Below are positions 26,071 to 34,679 of a DNA stretch of 36,931 nucleotides, in pieces (the first letter of the stretch is position 1; the number at the start of each line of letters is the position of its first letter). Source of the DNA: Bacillota bacterium (GTDB lineage: Bacteria; Bacillota; UBA4882; UBA8346). The stretch covers positions 1-36,931 of the forward strand of contig JAAYHS010000032.1 of assembly GCA_012735315.1 (NCBI GenBank), in the 5' to 3' direction. Both the position numbers and the translations under genes were made by a program. The notes under the pieces were generated by a model. It was given only the letters and a program-made list of their open reading frames with translations, did no database searches and was not told the DNA's origin.

Positions 26071-27270
26071 ATGATTGAAAAAGGGATCATTGAACGGATT
26101 TACGAAGCAGCCAGCATTCAGCGGTGGAACGACCACGTCCGTCCGGTGGAGCTTACCGAATTGGACAAACAAGCGCATAAGATGTTGATCGCTTTCGTGT
26201 TGGCCAAGTATGAAGCGGATGAACGGAATGCCGCCATTAATTGGCTCGGCTTGATCGAGGGCGGGTTGTTCGAATTCTTGCACCGGTTGATTTTAACCGA
26301 TATCAAACCTCCTGTTTTTCACCAAATGATGCGACGGAAAGGCAGGGAGCTCAATGAATGGGTCCTTGAAAAGCTGGAGCCGGATATCAAAGGGATCAAA
26401 GGGGATTTTTCCGAGAGATTCAGGGAGTATCTGCTGGGAGACCAACAGCGCTATAGAATTGAGAGGAAGATCTTAAGGGCCGCCCATTATCTGGCCACTA
26501 ATTGGGAGTTTAAGATCATCTATACCATGAATCCGTTCATTTACGGGATTGAACGAACCAAAGAGGAGATCGAAAACGAGATTGAAGATTATCTTGATCT
26601 GAGCGGCGTTCAAAAAATACTTTTGGGCAAAAAATCTTTCGGGTTCATTGATCTTTGCGGCCAATTGAGATTTCAACAACGTTGGGCCCAGTCGCCGCGC
26701 CTTCCCAAAACTTCGGTGCTCGGCCACATGTTAATCGTCGCCATCCTGGTTTACTTAAGTTCGCTGGAGATCGACGCCTGCGAGCGGCGCATCTACAACA
26801 ATTATTTCGGCGCTCTGTTTCACGATCTTCCCGAAGTTTTGACCAGGGACATTGTTTCACCGGTGAAAAGTTCAATCAAAGGGTTGCAAGATTTAATCAA
26901 GGAATACGAAGAGATTCAAGTGGAAGAAAGGATCCTGCCTTTGTTGCCGCGGGCTTGGCATGACGAAATCCGTTTCTTTGTGGAGGATGAATTTGAGAAT
27001 AAGATCATCAAAGAGGGGAAGGTGGTTAAAGGCCTGTCCAGCGAGGAGATTAGCGAAAAATACAACCACGACCGGTTTAACCCCTTGGATGGGAAGTTGA
27101 TTAAGGTTTGCGACAATCTGGCGGCTTTCATTGAAGCGTCGTTATCGATTAAGTACGGCGTGAAATCGCCCCACCTCGAGGAAGGGAAAAAGAGGATCCA
27201 AGAGCTTTATCAAGGGCAAACCATCGCCGGGATCGATTTTGAAGGAATCTTTAAATATTTCGCGGAATAA
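26071..27270 (+). CDS. HD-domain hydrolase, YfbR-like, with long N-terminal region
   Basis: The C-terminal half carries an HD phosphohydrolase site: His219 (LGHMLIVAI), His251-Asp252 in LFHDLPEVLTRDIVSPVK and Asp348 in KVCDNLAAF. The block HDLPEVLTRDIVSPVK resembles the HDxxEVxTGDxxTPVK signature of YfbR 5'-nucleotidases, so dephosphorylation of nucleotides is plausible. At 399 aa it is about twice the length of YfbR; the first 190 residues, with RWNDHVRPVELTELDKQAHK, are conserved-looking but unassigned. ATG at 26071 has TTGAGGTGAG upstream, which favours it over an in-frame TTG at 26017. It stands alone, with a terminator and repeats downstream. Confidence 0.75.
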   Translation: MIEKGIIERIYEAASIQRWNDHVRPVELTELDKQAHKMLIAFVLAKYEADERNAAINWLGLIEGGLFEFLHRLILTDIKPPVFHQMMRRKGRELNEWVLEKLEPDIKGIKGDFSERFREYLLGDQQRYRIERKILRAAHYLATNWEFKIIYTMNPFIYGIERTKEEIENEIEDYLDLSGVQKILLGKKSFGFIDLCGQLRFQQRWAQSPRLPKTSVLGHMLIVAILVYLSSLEIDACERRIYNNYFGALFHDLPEVLTRDIVSPVKSSIKGLQDLIKEYEEIQVEERILPLLPRAWHDEIRFFVEDEFENKIIKEGKVVKGLSSEEISEKYNHDRFNPLDGKLIKVCDNLAAFIEASLSIKYGVKSPHLEEGKKRIQELYQGQTIAGIDFEGIFKYFAE

Positions 27271-27357
27271 CTGGGACTGAAATATTCAAGCAAAAAAGTT
27301 TCGCCATTGAAATGTTCATCCGAAAATAACCCTAAACTAATATGACCAAACATACGA

Positions 27358-27449
27358 TATAATGATTGAAACTTAGACCGTACAAGAGGAATACGGAGCG
27401 GACAATTATTTTTTGAGAAACCCGGCTAGGCATGCCGGGTCTTTTTTTT
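27358..27449 (+). ncRNA. Possible small RNA with two hairpins
   Basis: TATAAT at 27358-27363 could start an RNA near 27370. It would contain a hairpin CCGTA (27378-27382) and TACGG (27392-27396) with a purine-rich loop containing AGGA, then end at the terminator at 27421-27449. No -35 box is seen. The simpler view is that this is the 3' untranslated part of the HD gene. Confidence 0.25.
27418..27449 (+). terminator. Strong intrinsic terminator
   Basis: CCCGGC (27421-27426) pairs with GCCGGG (27434-27439) around TAGGCAT, extended by A-T pairs, and is followed by C and eight T. It is the first terminator after the HD-domain gene, 150 bases beyond its stop. Confidence 0.92.
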
Positions 27450-27455
27450 AACGCT

Positions 27456-27608
27456 GATGACGCAGATATCGCAGATGACGCAGATGACGCTGATGACGCA
27501 GATATCGCAGATGACGCAGATGACGCAGATAGCGCTGATGGCGCTGATGACACAGATGACACTGATGACGCGGATAATACGGATTCCGCGGATTATACGG
27601 ATTGCGGG
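27456..27608 (+). repeat. Tandem array of seventeen 9-bp GATNACGCN units
   Basis: Seventeen consecutive 9-base units start with GAT. The first eight form two copies of a 36-bp pattern (GATGACGCA, GATATCGCA, GATGACGCA, GATGACGC then T or A). The last units drift towards GATTATACG and GATTGCGGG. The array begins right after a terminator and ends in the gap before the convergent transglycosylase gene. The open frame across it (Asp/Ala repeats) has no ribosome binding site and is probably not translated. Between 27609 and 27696 I see nothing else. Confidence 0.9.
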
Positions 27609-27696
27609 TTTGGGCGTGGCCTAAACCTTCGTCGGTGATTCAAACAGCTGGAGATGCGGTTAAAGATACTGATTGTTTATTTTTAGATAAGCTTGT

Positions 27697-28287
27697 TTAG
27701 AAGAGCGCTCCGATTCGTTTTTCAGCGGGCGGTTCCGGAGCTTGGCCGGATAATGTTTCATTAAAGGCGATTACCAACCGTTTGGCTTTTTTAATATAGT
27801 TGATCGTTTCCCGATAAGGGGGAACGCCCCGATACTTGGCGACCGCTTCCGGCCCGGCGTTATAAGCGGCGAAAGCGAGTTCCAGATCTCCGAAACGTTT
27901 CAATTGCGCTTCAAGGTAAGCGGAACCGATTTGAATGTTTTTGTGAATATTTTGCCAATCGTCGAGTTTATCGGGGGACAATTGCATTAACCCGCGACAA
28001 CCGGCGCGGCTGATTGCATTAACCTTAAACTCGCTTTCAACGGCAATTACCACCGCCACCAACACCGGGTCGAAGGTATTCATGATTGCCTTATAGATTT
28101 CTTGATCCTCACAGTGATATAGTTTCATAATCCCCCGGACTTTATCGGAGATCGCCTCCCGTTCCCGTTTGTCCGTTTCCCATTGAAAATATTTGCCGAT
28201 CGCAAAGGGAATCAGGCTCACGATTAAGAATAGTAATAAAAGATTTAGATATTTTAATACTTTTTTCAAAAACCCGAACGCCAACAA
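27697..28287 (-). CDS. Membrane-anchored lytic transglycosylase (SLT family)
   Basis: The enzyme cleaves peptidoglycan glycan strands with formation of 1,6-anhydro ends. The 196 aa protein has one N-terminal membrane helix (about residues 12-32). The SLT domain follows with catalytic Glu84 in AVVIAVESEFKVNAIS, then GCRGLMQLSPDK, NIQIGSAYL and AFAAYNAGPEAVAKY. The order and spacing match the Slt70/MltC-like family. The start is uncertain: TTG at 28287 has only a weak TAGGTAA upstream. The conserved QLSP replaces the more usual QLMP/QVMP. Confidence 0.88.
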   Translation of the reverse strand: MLAFGFLKKVLKYLNLLLLFLIVSLIPFAIGKYFQWETDKREREAISDKVRGIMKLYHCEDQEIYKAIMNTFDPVLVAVVIAVESEFKVNAISRAGCRGLMQLSPDKLDDWQNIHKNIQIGSAYLEAQLKRFGDLELAFAAYNAGPEAVAKYRGVPPYRETINYIKKAKRLVIAFNETLSGQAPEPPAEKRIGALF

Positions 28288-28617
28288 TTTCGTTACCTAC
28301 TTTCATTATTGATAATCGATGTTTTTGATTGTCGCACCTGTCGGATTATCGGACAATATCAAAGCGCATAGGAATTTTCCGACTAAATAGACACGTTTTT
28401 GAGTATACCTAAAAAAAAAGAGGGGTGTCAACCGCGCTCAAACATGGTGATTAATATGAAATCAAAATCATAGCAGCTAAACGGGGTTTGAATAATAGGC
28501 GACTTTTTCGTAAAAATTATGTAACAAAAGTCGTTTTTCCCACCGAAAGTTGTATTGTATAAATGGATAATATTAACCGAGGTTTTAAAATTAATATCCG
28601 ATATAATGGAGGAACTC
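28288..28617. other. Gene-free intergenic region before uppP
   Basis: This 330-base AT-rich gap separates the divergent transglycosylase and uppP genes. It holds a run of nine A followed by GAGGGGTGTC near 28410. A TATAATGGAGG at 28602 supplies the uppP ribosome binding site and mimics a -10 box. I found no promoter with both boxes well matched, and no coding sequence. Confidence 0.4.
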
Positions 28618-29403
28618 ATGGAGATAACGCATTCGCTGATTCTGGGGATCCTGCAAGGGTTGACCGAATTTCTGCCGATTAGCAGTTCGGGCCATCTGGT
28701 GGTAGTCCAATCGCTATTGAAAGTCCCGGAAAGTATGGTAATATCCTTTGATATTGCGGTGCATTTAGGCACATTAACGGCGGTGTTAGCTTACTTCCGC
28801 GATGATTTGCTCGGATTGGCCCGGGGGCTGGTCTCCCGGGAGGGACGGTCGCTGCGGCTGACATTTTATTTGATAATCGGCACAATTCCGGCGGTTATTT
28901 TCGGCATCGGCGCCAAGAGTTATTTGGAGGGGCTTTTCGGAAATCCTGCGGCGACGGCGTTTCAGTTATTGATTAACGGATTGATTTTAATAATCGCCGA
29001 CTATTTAACCGGAGAGCGGAACCTCGAACAATTGGGAACCCGGGACGCCTGGTGGATCGGGATCGGGCAGGCAATCGCCATCATCCCGGGAATTTCTCGT
29101 TCCGGCGCCACGATCGCCGCCGGATTATGGCGCAAATTATCGCGGCCGGCCGCGGCCAGGTATTCGTTTTTATTGTCGATTCCGGCCATATTGGGGGCCG
29201 GGTTGCTGGATTCGCCGAATTTAGTAAACGGCGGTTATCAACAGATCGGCGCCGCCGCTTTTTGGACCGGGTTTATCAGTTCGGCGCTGGCCGGGTATTT
29301 GGTAATCAAATTTTTTCTGGCCTATCTACAACACGGGACCTTGAAACTTTTCGGCTACTACTGCCTGGCCTTTGGGGGAATGGCTTTGATCTGGTTTAGC
29401 TAG
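28618..29403 (+). CDS. uppP: Undecaprenyl-diphosphatase (UppP/BacA)
   Basis: UppP removes a phosphate from undecaprenyl diphosphate so that the lipid carrier can be reused in cell-wall synthesis; excess gives bacitracin resistance. The 261 aa polytopic protein starts MEITHSLILGILQGLTEFLP followed by ISSSGHLVV, and has the second motif PGISRSGATIAAGL. ATG at 28618 has TGGAGG upstream and gives the standard N-terminus. Confidence 0.95.
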   Translation: MEITHSLILGILQGLTEFLPISSSGHLVVVQSLLKVPESMVISFDIAVHLGTLTAVLAYFRDDLLGLARGLVSREGRSLRLTFYLIIGTIPAVIFGIGAKSYLEGLFGNPAATAFQLLINGLILIIADYLTGERNLEQLGTRDAWWIGIGQAIAIIPGISRSGATIAAGLWRKLSRPAAARYSFLLSIPAILGAGLLDSPNLVNGGYQQIGAAAFWTGFISSALAGYLVIKFFLAYLQHGTLKLFGYYCLAFGGMALIWFS

Positions 29404-29618
29404 GAAGGGTCGAGTCGCTTCAAGTTTTCTTCCAATATTTAATCATCAGTTTAGATCCTTGGGCCAACCGGGCTTAATCGTCAAAAACCTTAAGCGGGAG
29501 CGGCCGCGAAAGATATTTCCGGCAAAAAGCAGGAAGATAACTAAAAATAACGAATTCTTTAACCTGAGAGAGCCGGGGGAAGATATCCGCCGGCATTTCA
29601 AATTAGGAGCGACGACTA

Positions 29619-31346
29619 ATGCCTAGAAAAGTATGGAAGATAGTGGAACCTCATCTTGATCTGGCCGATGAATTAGCGAAAGAACTGGGAGTATCGTCTT
29701 TATTAGCTCGACTGTTGGTGAACCGTGGAATTACCGATATTGATCAAGCGGATGCTTTTTTAGCCCCAGATCTTACCAGATTGCACGATCCGTTCCTCTT
29801 TCGCTACATGGGACAAGCGGTGGACCGGTTGGAACGGGCGCTCCGAAATCAGGAACGAGTCTTGATATACGGCGACTATGATGTTGATGGGATCACCTCG
29901 GTGGCGCTGTTGATTAGAGTATTAGGGAAGCTGCTTCCTGGGAAAATCTTGTATTATATCCCGAAACGATTGGAAGAAGGCTATGGATTACACCTCAATT
30001 CCTTGGAAAAGGCGGCGGCGAGGGGAGTTCAACTGGTAATTACCGTTGATTGCGGGATTACCGCTTTGGAAGAGAGCGCTTATTTAAGATCCAAAGGCAT
30101 TGATTTGATTATTACCGATCACCACGAGCCGCAAGACGTTCTTCCCGATGCCTGCGCGATCATCGATCCCAAAGTGCCGGGAGAGGAGTACCCTTTCACC
30201 CAATTGGCCGGAGTAGGGGTGGCTTTTAAATTGTTGCAGGCTTTGGCCTCCCGTTTTCCGGAATTAAAGGAACCAATTTATAAGAACTTGGATCTGGTAG
30301 CCTTCGGAACAGTGGCCGATATCGTGCCGCTTTTGGAAGAAAACCGGATCATCGTCAAATACGGACTTGAACAACTGCAAAAAACCGGGAATATCGGGAT
30401 GCAGGCCTTAATCCAAACCGCCGGTTTAGGAGAGCGGATCATTAACACGGGGCATATCAGCTATGTTTTGGCTCCCCGGATCAACGCGGCGGGGCGAATG
30501 GGGAACCCCAGCCTTGGAGTGAAGCTGTTTTTGACTAATGATCCGATTCAAGCTTTGGATTTGGCGAAACAATTGGAGAAGGAAAACCAGCAGCGGCAAT
30601 TGACCGAGAATGAAGTGTTTCAGGAAGCGCTAAGCCAGATAGAAGCCGAACCGGAATTGCTTCAGGATAACGGGTTGGTGCTGGCCGGTGAAGGTTGGCA
30701 TTTGGGGGTTATCGGAATCGTGGCCTCCAAGCTGGTTGAGATCTATCATAAACCGGTGATCTTGGTCGGATTTGAAGGCGACGAGGGGCGGGGATCGGGC
30801 CGAAGTATCGACGGGTTTAATTTATTTACCGCCATTGAGGCCTGCGGCCGGTTTTTGGTAAGATACGGAGGACATGAGTTCGCGGCGGGGTTGACTGTAA
30901 CCAGGGAACAGTTTCGTGATTTTAAAAAAGCGTTTTTAAAAGAAGCTAATGCGAGGTTGAGTCAAGACGATTTGCTTCCGGCGCTGAAAATCGAGGGGAT
31001 GGTGGATTTATCCGGGGTGACGTTGGATTTGGCTCGGGAGCTTGCCCGATTGGCGCCCTACGGTCCGGCGAATCCGACCCCGATTTTGGGATGCCGGGCT
31101 TTAAAGCTGGTGGAATACCGCAATGTGGGAGAAAACGGCAAACATTTAAAACTAAAGGTTTCGCACCGAGATGTAATCCTGGAAGGAATCGGGTTCAACC
31201 TCGGCGATCTGCACCGGGAATTGGCGTCCACCTCCGAAGTGGACTTGGCCTTTTCTTTGGAAGAGAACAACTGGAACGGTTCGGTCAATGTCCAACTCAA
31301 TTTGAAAGATATCGTAACTCGGGGGGACGAGGAAGCGGGGATTTGA
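29619..31346 (+). CDS. recJ: Single-stranded-DNA exonuclease RecJ
   Basis: RecJ degrades single-stranded DNA 5' to 3' in recombination and repair. The 575 aa protein has the DHH-family metal motifs: LIYGDYDVDGITSVALL, VITVDCGITALEE and IITDHHEP. ARINAAGRMG and the DHHA1 region with GSGRSIDGFN, then RYGGHEFAAGLTV, follow, and a C-terminal OB-fold ends the protein. The start is ATG after TTAGGAGCGAC. Between uppP and recJ lie 215 bases with no recognisable gene, including a GCCGG/CCGGC hairpin near 29572-29594. Confidence 0.95.
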   Translation: MPRKVWKIVEPHLDLADELAKELGVSSLLARLLVNRGITDIDQADAFLAPDLTRLHDPFLFRYMGQAVDRLERALRNQERVLIYGDYDVDGITSVALLIRVLGKLLPGKILYYIPKRLEEGYGLHLNSLEKAAARGVQLVITVDCGITALEESAYLRSKGIDLIITDHHEPQDVLPDACAIIDPKVPGEEYPFTQLAGVGVAFKLLQALASRFPELKEPIYKNLDLVAFGTVADIVPLLEENRIIVKYGLEQLQKTGNIGMQALIQTAGLGERIINTGHISYVLAPRINAAGRMGNPSLGVKLFLTNDPIQALDLAKQLEKENQQRQLTENEVFQEALSQIEAEPELLQDNGLVLAGEGWHLGVIGIVASKLVEIYHKPVILVGFEGDEGRGSGRSIDGFNLFTAIEACGRFLVRYGGHEFAAGLTVTREQFRDFKKAFLKEANARLSQDDLLPALKIEGMVDLSGVTLDLARELARLAPYGPANPTPILGCRALKLVEYRNVGENGKHLKLKVSHRDVILEGIGFNLGDLHRELASTSEVDLAFSLEENNWNGSVNVQLNLKDIVTRGDEEAGI

Positions 31347-31861
31347 GCCGGCGGTTTCAGTATTCAGTTCTCAGTTGCCAGTTCACAACTGAAGGTTGGT
31401 TCTGAGGGTTAGTTCCCAGTTCGCAACTGAATGCTGATTCTGAGTGCTTGTTCCCAGTTTTCCAGTTCACAACTGGAAGCTAGTTTTGGATGTTAGTTGC
31501 CAGTTCACAACTTTAGGTTGATTCTGAATGCTAATTACTAATTATCTCGTTCACAAAAACCGGGGAACGAATCTGAAATACACGACCCGAATAAAAACTG
31601 GAAACTGGGAACGAATCTAAAATGTATCGCCTAAGTATAAAAAAACTGGGAACGAGCCTCAAATGTATTACCCTAATTAAACCAACTGGAAACTGAGAAC
31701 GAGACCCAAGGTAATAACCCAAATTATTAAAACTGGGAACGAACCCCAAATACATCACCCAAGTTAACTAACTGGGAACGAATCCCAAATACATCACCTA
31801 CGTATAAAAAACTGGGAACGATACTTGAAAGCATCACCCGAATTGTTCGTAACTGGTAACA
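31347..31861. repeat. Two-polarity array of 38-40 bp repeats between recJ and rel
   Basis: The left part (31373, 31411, 31449, 31495) has four units of about 38 bp, one with an extra 8, carrying AGTTCCCAGTTCGCAACTGA then TGATTCTGAGTG. The right part has copies of AACTGGGAACGAA at 31603, 31644, 31691 (variant), 31731, 31770, 31810 and 31851 (variant), and a further partial at 31559. Its period is 39-41 except one of 47, and the unit continues as CCCAAATACATCACC. The shared core GTTCCCAGTT is read in opposite directions in the two parts. No gene is seen in the 557-base gap. Confidence 0.85.
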
Positions 31862-31903
31862 AAACAGCTTCGAATTATCTCAGGATTAGGGAAGGGTTTA
31901 TCG

Positions 31904-34045
31904 ATGACCATTGAAGAACTAATCCAAAAATTGGAGAATATCAAGCCGGAAGCCGATTTGGCCAAGATTAGGGCGGCTTACGAATTTGCGTATCAAGCGC
32001 ATCAAGGTCAAAAAAGGGATTCGGGAGAGGATTTTATCCAACATCCTTTGGAAGTGGCGGATATTGTCCATGAAATGGGTATGGACACAACTTCGATTAT
32101 CGCCGCTTTGTTGCATGACGTGGTTGAGGATACCGCCGCCGAAGTGGAGGAGATCAAAAAGCGGTTTGGTTCGGAAGTGGCTTTATTGGTCGACGGGGTT
32201 ACCAAATTGAGCCGGCTTGCTTTTCAAAATAAGCAAGAGCAGCAGATGGAGAATTTACGGAAGATGTTTTTGGCGATGACTCAAGATTTGCGGGTAATCA
32301 TCATTAAACTTGCCGACCGTTTGCACAATATGCGGACTTTGAAACATCTTCCGGAAGAGAAGCAAAAACAGATCGCCAGGGAAACCTTGGAGATTTACGC
32401 GCCCCTTACCCACAGATTGGGGATGTGGAAGGTCAAATGGGAGTTGGAAGATCTGGCACTGCGTTATTTGGCACCCGAAGTCTATTATGATTTAGTAAAT
32501 AAAGTGGCTAAGAAACGCCAGGAACGCGAAGGGTATATTGCTGAGGTCAAAAAAACATTGGAACGGGCTTTGGCGGAGATGGAGATCAAAGCGGAAGTCC
32601 AAGGCCGGCCTAAGCATTTTTATAGTATTTATGAGAAAATGCAGGAACAGGCGAAGGATTTTAGCGAGATCTACGACTTAATGGGTTTACGGGTGATCGT
32701 CTCCACGGTGCAGGATTGTTATGAAGTGTTGGGGATAGTGCATACCCTTTGGAAACCGATTCCCGGCCGGTTTAAAGACTATGTGGCCATGCCGAAGTCC
32801 AATATGTATCAATCGTTGCATACCACGCTCATCGGTCCCAACGGAGAACCGCTGGAGATTCAGATTCGCACCTGGGAGATGCACCGGACCGCCGAATACG
32901 GTATTGCCGCTCATTGGATCTACAAAGAGAACCGACCCGACGATCAGGAATTGCGCGAAAAGATCGCTTGGTTGCGTCATCTGATCGAGTGGCAAGGCGA
33001 AATGCGGGATTCCGAGGAGTTTATGGAGACGCTGCGCATCGGTTTGTTCAGGGATGAGGTTTTTGTCTTCACCCCCAAAGGCGATGTTAAGAATTTGCCG
33101 GCCGGTTCCACGCCGGTTGATTTTGCTTACAGCATTCATACCACTTTAGGACATCAATGCACCGGCGCCAAGGTTAACGGTAGACTGGTGCCGCTCGATT
33201 ATCCCCTCAAGAACGGCGACATTGTCCAGATCATCAGTTCCAAAGGGTCGCCCGGACCCAGCCGGGACTGGCTGCAGTTTGTAAAAACCTCCAAGGCCAA
33301 AAATAGGATCCGGCAATGGATCCGCGAACAGCATCGCGAAGAGAACATTCAAATCGGCCGGGACCTTTTGGAGCGGGAAATAAAGAAACAGGGCTTTGAT
33401 TTTCAGGAAAATACCAAGTTGGAGCAATTGACCGAGGCCGCCAAAAAGCTCGGTTTCACTAATGTGGACGATTTGCTGGCGGCGATCGGCGATTTGAAAG
33501 TCACTCCCAGTCAGGTTTTGGGTAAACTCGGAGGGGAGAAGGAAGCGGTTAAACCCTTAATCTCCGAGGTTGACGAGAAGAAAAGACCCCGTCGCCAGGG
33601 CCAGGGAGTTAAAGTTCGCGGCGTTGAAAATCTGTTGGTGCGGTTCTCCAAGTGCTGCAACCCGGTTCCGGGCGACCAGATTATCGGTTTCATCACCAGA
33701 GGTAAAGGCGTCTCGATTCACCGGATCGATTGTCCCAATATTTTAGCGGAGAATAAGGAAAGAATAATCGAGGTTGAGTGGGACCAAAACGTGTCGGGCG
33801 TTTATTCGGTGGACATTGAGATTGAGGCGGAGGATCGGGTTAATCTATTGACCGATGTCTTAAACGCTATCGCCGAATTGAAACTATATCTGTCCGCAGC
33901 CAAGGCGCGAACCAAGAAGGGAACGGCCTATATCAACCTGACCTTGGAAATCGCCAACTCCGATCAGATTCAGTCGATCTTTAAACGAGTCGGCCGGGTG
34001 GAGGGCGTCCAACGGGTTTACCGGGTTAGCCGGCTGGTGCGTTAA
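31904..34045 (+). CDS. rel: Bifunctional (p)ppGpp synthetase/hydrolase Rel
   Basis: Rel makes and degrades the alarmone (p)ppGpp in the stringent response. The 713 aa protein has an intact hydrolase domain (His47, HD at 71-72, Glu-Asp at 75-76). The synthetase domain contains RFKD (289-292), the RxKD form found in bifunctional enzymes rather than the ExDD of synthetase-only RelA, then YQSLHTTLIG. TGS (about 390-450), a zinc-finger region (FSKCCNPVPGD) and a C-terminal ACT domain follow. ATG at 31904 has GGAAGGG about 11 bases upstream. dtd follows, as in many Firmicutes. Confidence 0.96.
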   Translation: MTIEELIQKLENIKPEADLAKIRAAYEFAYQAHQGQKRDSGEDFIQHPLEVADIVHEMGMDTTSIIAALLHDVVEDTAAEVEEIKKRFGSEVALLVDGVTKLSRLAFQNKQEQQMENLRKMFLAMTQDLRVIIIKLADRLHNMRTLKHLPEEKQKQIARETLEIYAPLTHRLGMWKVKWELEDLALRYLAPEVYYDLVNKVAKKRQEREGYIAEVKKTLERALAEMEIKAEVQGRPKHFYSIYEKMQEQAKDFSEIYDLMGLRVIVSTVQDCYEVLGIVHTLWKPIPGRFKDYVAMPKSNMYQSLHTTLIGPNGEPLEIQIRTWEMHRTAEYGIAAHWIYKENRPDDQELREKIAWLRHLIEWQGEMRDSEEFMETLRIGLFRDEVFVFTPKGDVKNLPAGSTPVDFAYSIHTTLGHQCTGAKVNGRLVPLDYPLKNGDIVQIISSKGSPGPSRDWLQFVKTSKAKNRIRQWIREQHREENIQIGRDLLEREIKKQGFDFQENTKLEQLTEAAKKLGFTNVDDLLAAIGDLKVTPSQVLGKLGGEKEAVKPLISEVDEKKRPRRQGQGVKVRGVENLLVRFSKCCNPVPGDQIIGFITRGKGVSIHRIDCPNILAENKERIIEVEWDQNVSGVYSVDIEIEAEDRVNLLTDVLNAIAELKLYLSAAKARTKKGTAYINLTLEIANSDQIQSIFKRVGRVEGVQRVYRVSRLVR

Positions 34046-34130
34046 AATGGATTGATTCGGAATTTTTTGACCGATACAAAATATAAATGAATTAAATTTC
34101 GTGACAAATATTGGTGGAGGATGTTAATTA

Positions 34131-34577
34131 ATGCGCGTTGTCATTCAGCGGGTCTCGCGCGCCAAAGTAAGCGTGGGGACGGAAACCGTGGGCGAAATCG
34201 GTCCGGGGTTGGCGGTTTTATTGGGCGTCGGCGTCGGGGATACTGAGGCCGACCTTCGTTATTTGGCCGATAAGCTCGTTAATTTGAGAATATTTGAAGA
34301 TGATTCCGGCAAGTTAAACTTATCCGCGTTGGACCTTCGGTTGCCGGTGCTGGTGGTTTCCCAATTTACCTTGTACGGGGATTGCCGGAAAGGGAGGCGT
34401 CCCAGTTTCACGGAGGCGGCGCCGCCGGAAATCAGCGAGCCGCTCTATGAGGAGTTTTGCCGGGAGATTGAGAATTACGGGCTTCAGGTAGCCAAGGGGC
34501 GGTTCCGGAGTCATATGGTGGTTGAGATTTTTAATGACGGCCCGGTAACGATCGTTCTTGACAGCCGGCAACGTTGA
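34131..34577 (+). CDS. dtd: D-aminoacyl-tRNA deacylase
   Basis: Dtd removes D-amino acids wrongly attached to tRNA. The 148 aa protein has the two conserved motifs [17 protein letters not shown] and [11 protein letters not shown] and the standard start [26 protein letters not shown] lies upstream of the ATG. It stands 85 bases after rel. Confidence 0.96.
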   Translation: MRVVIQRVSRAKVSVGTETVGEIGPGLAVLLGVGVGDTEADLRYLADKLVNLRIFEDDSGKLNLSALDLRLPVLVVSQFTLYGDCRKGRRPSFTEAAPPEISEPLYEEFCREIENYGLQVAKGRFRSHMVVEIFNDGPVTIVLDSRQR

Positions 34578-34679
34578 CGCCGACGGGCGTCCGGCAAAGG
34601 ATTCGATGTCGGCTCGTTCGGGTTGGGGATTTCATTTTTTGATTCAACTAGTGATTGCTCAAAGAATCCCGGAATTGGG

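Noticed and set aside
27432-27638. Open frame encoding Asp/Ala repeats across the 9-bp array
   Set aside because: It has no ribosome binding site and starts inside a terminator hairpin. Its composition is a by-product of the 9-bp unit having no stop in that frame.
28598-28612. Promoter at TATAATGGAGG before uppP
   Set aside because: The TATAAT lies only 10 bases before the start codon and merges with the ribosome binding site; it would give an almost leaderless RNA and has no -35 box.
29555-29600. Riboswitch or T-box-like element before recJ (GAGAGCCGGGGGAAG)
   Set aside because: Only a small GCCGG/CCGGC hairpin is present, with no second conserved block and no terminator.
31559-31861. CRISPR array
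   Set aside because: The period is near 40 bp, but similarity runs through the whole unit, so there is no repeat/spacer distinction. No cas genes are near, and the unit is degenerate.
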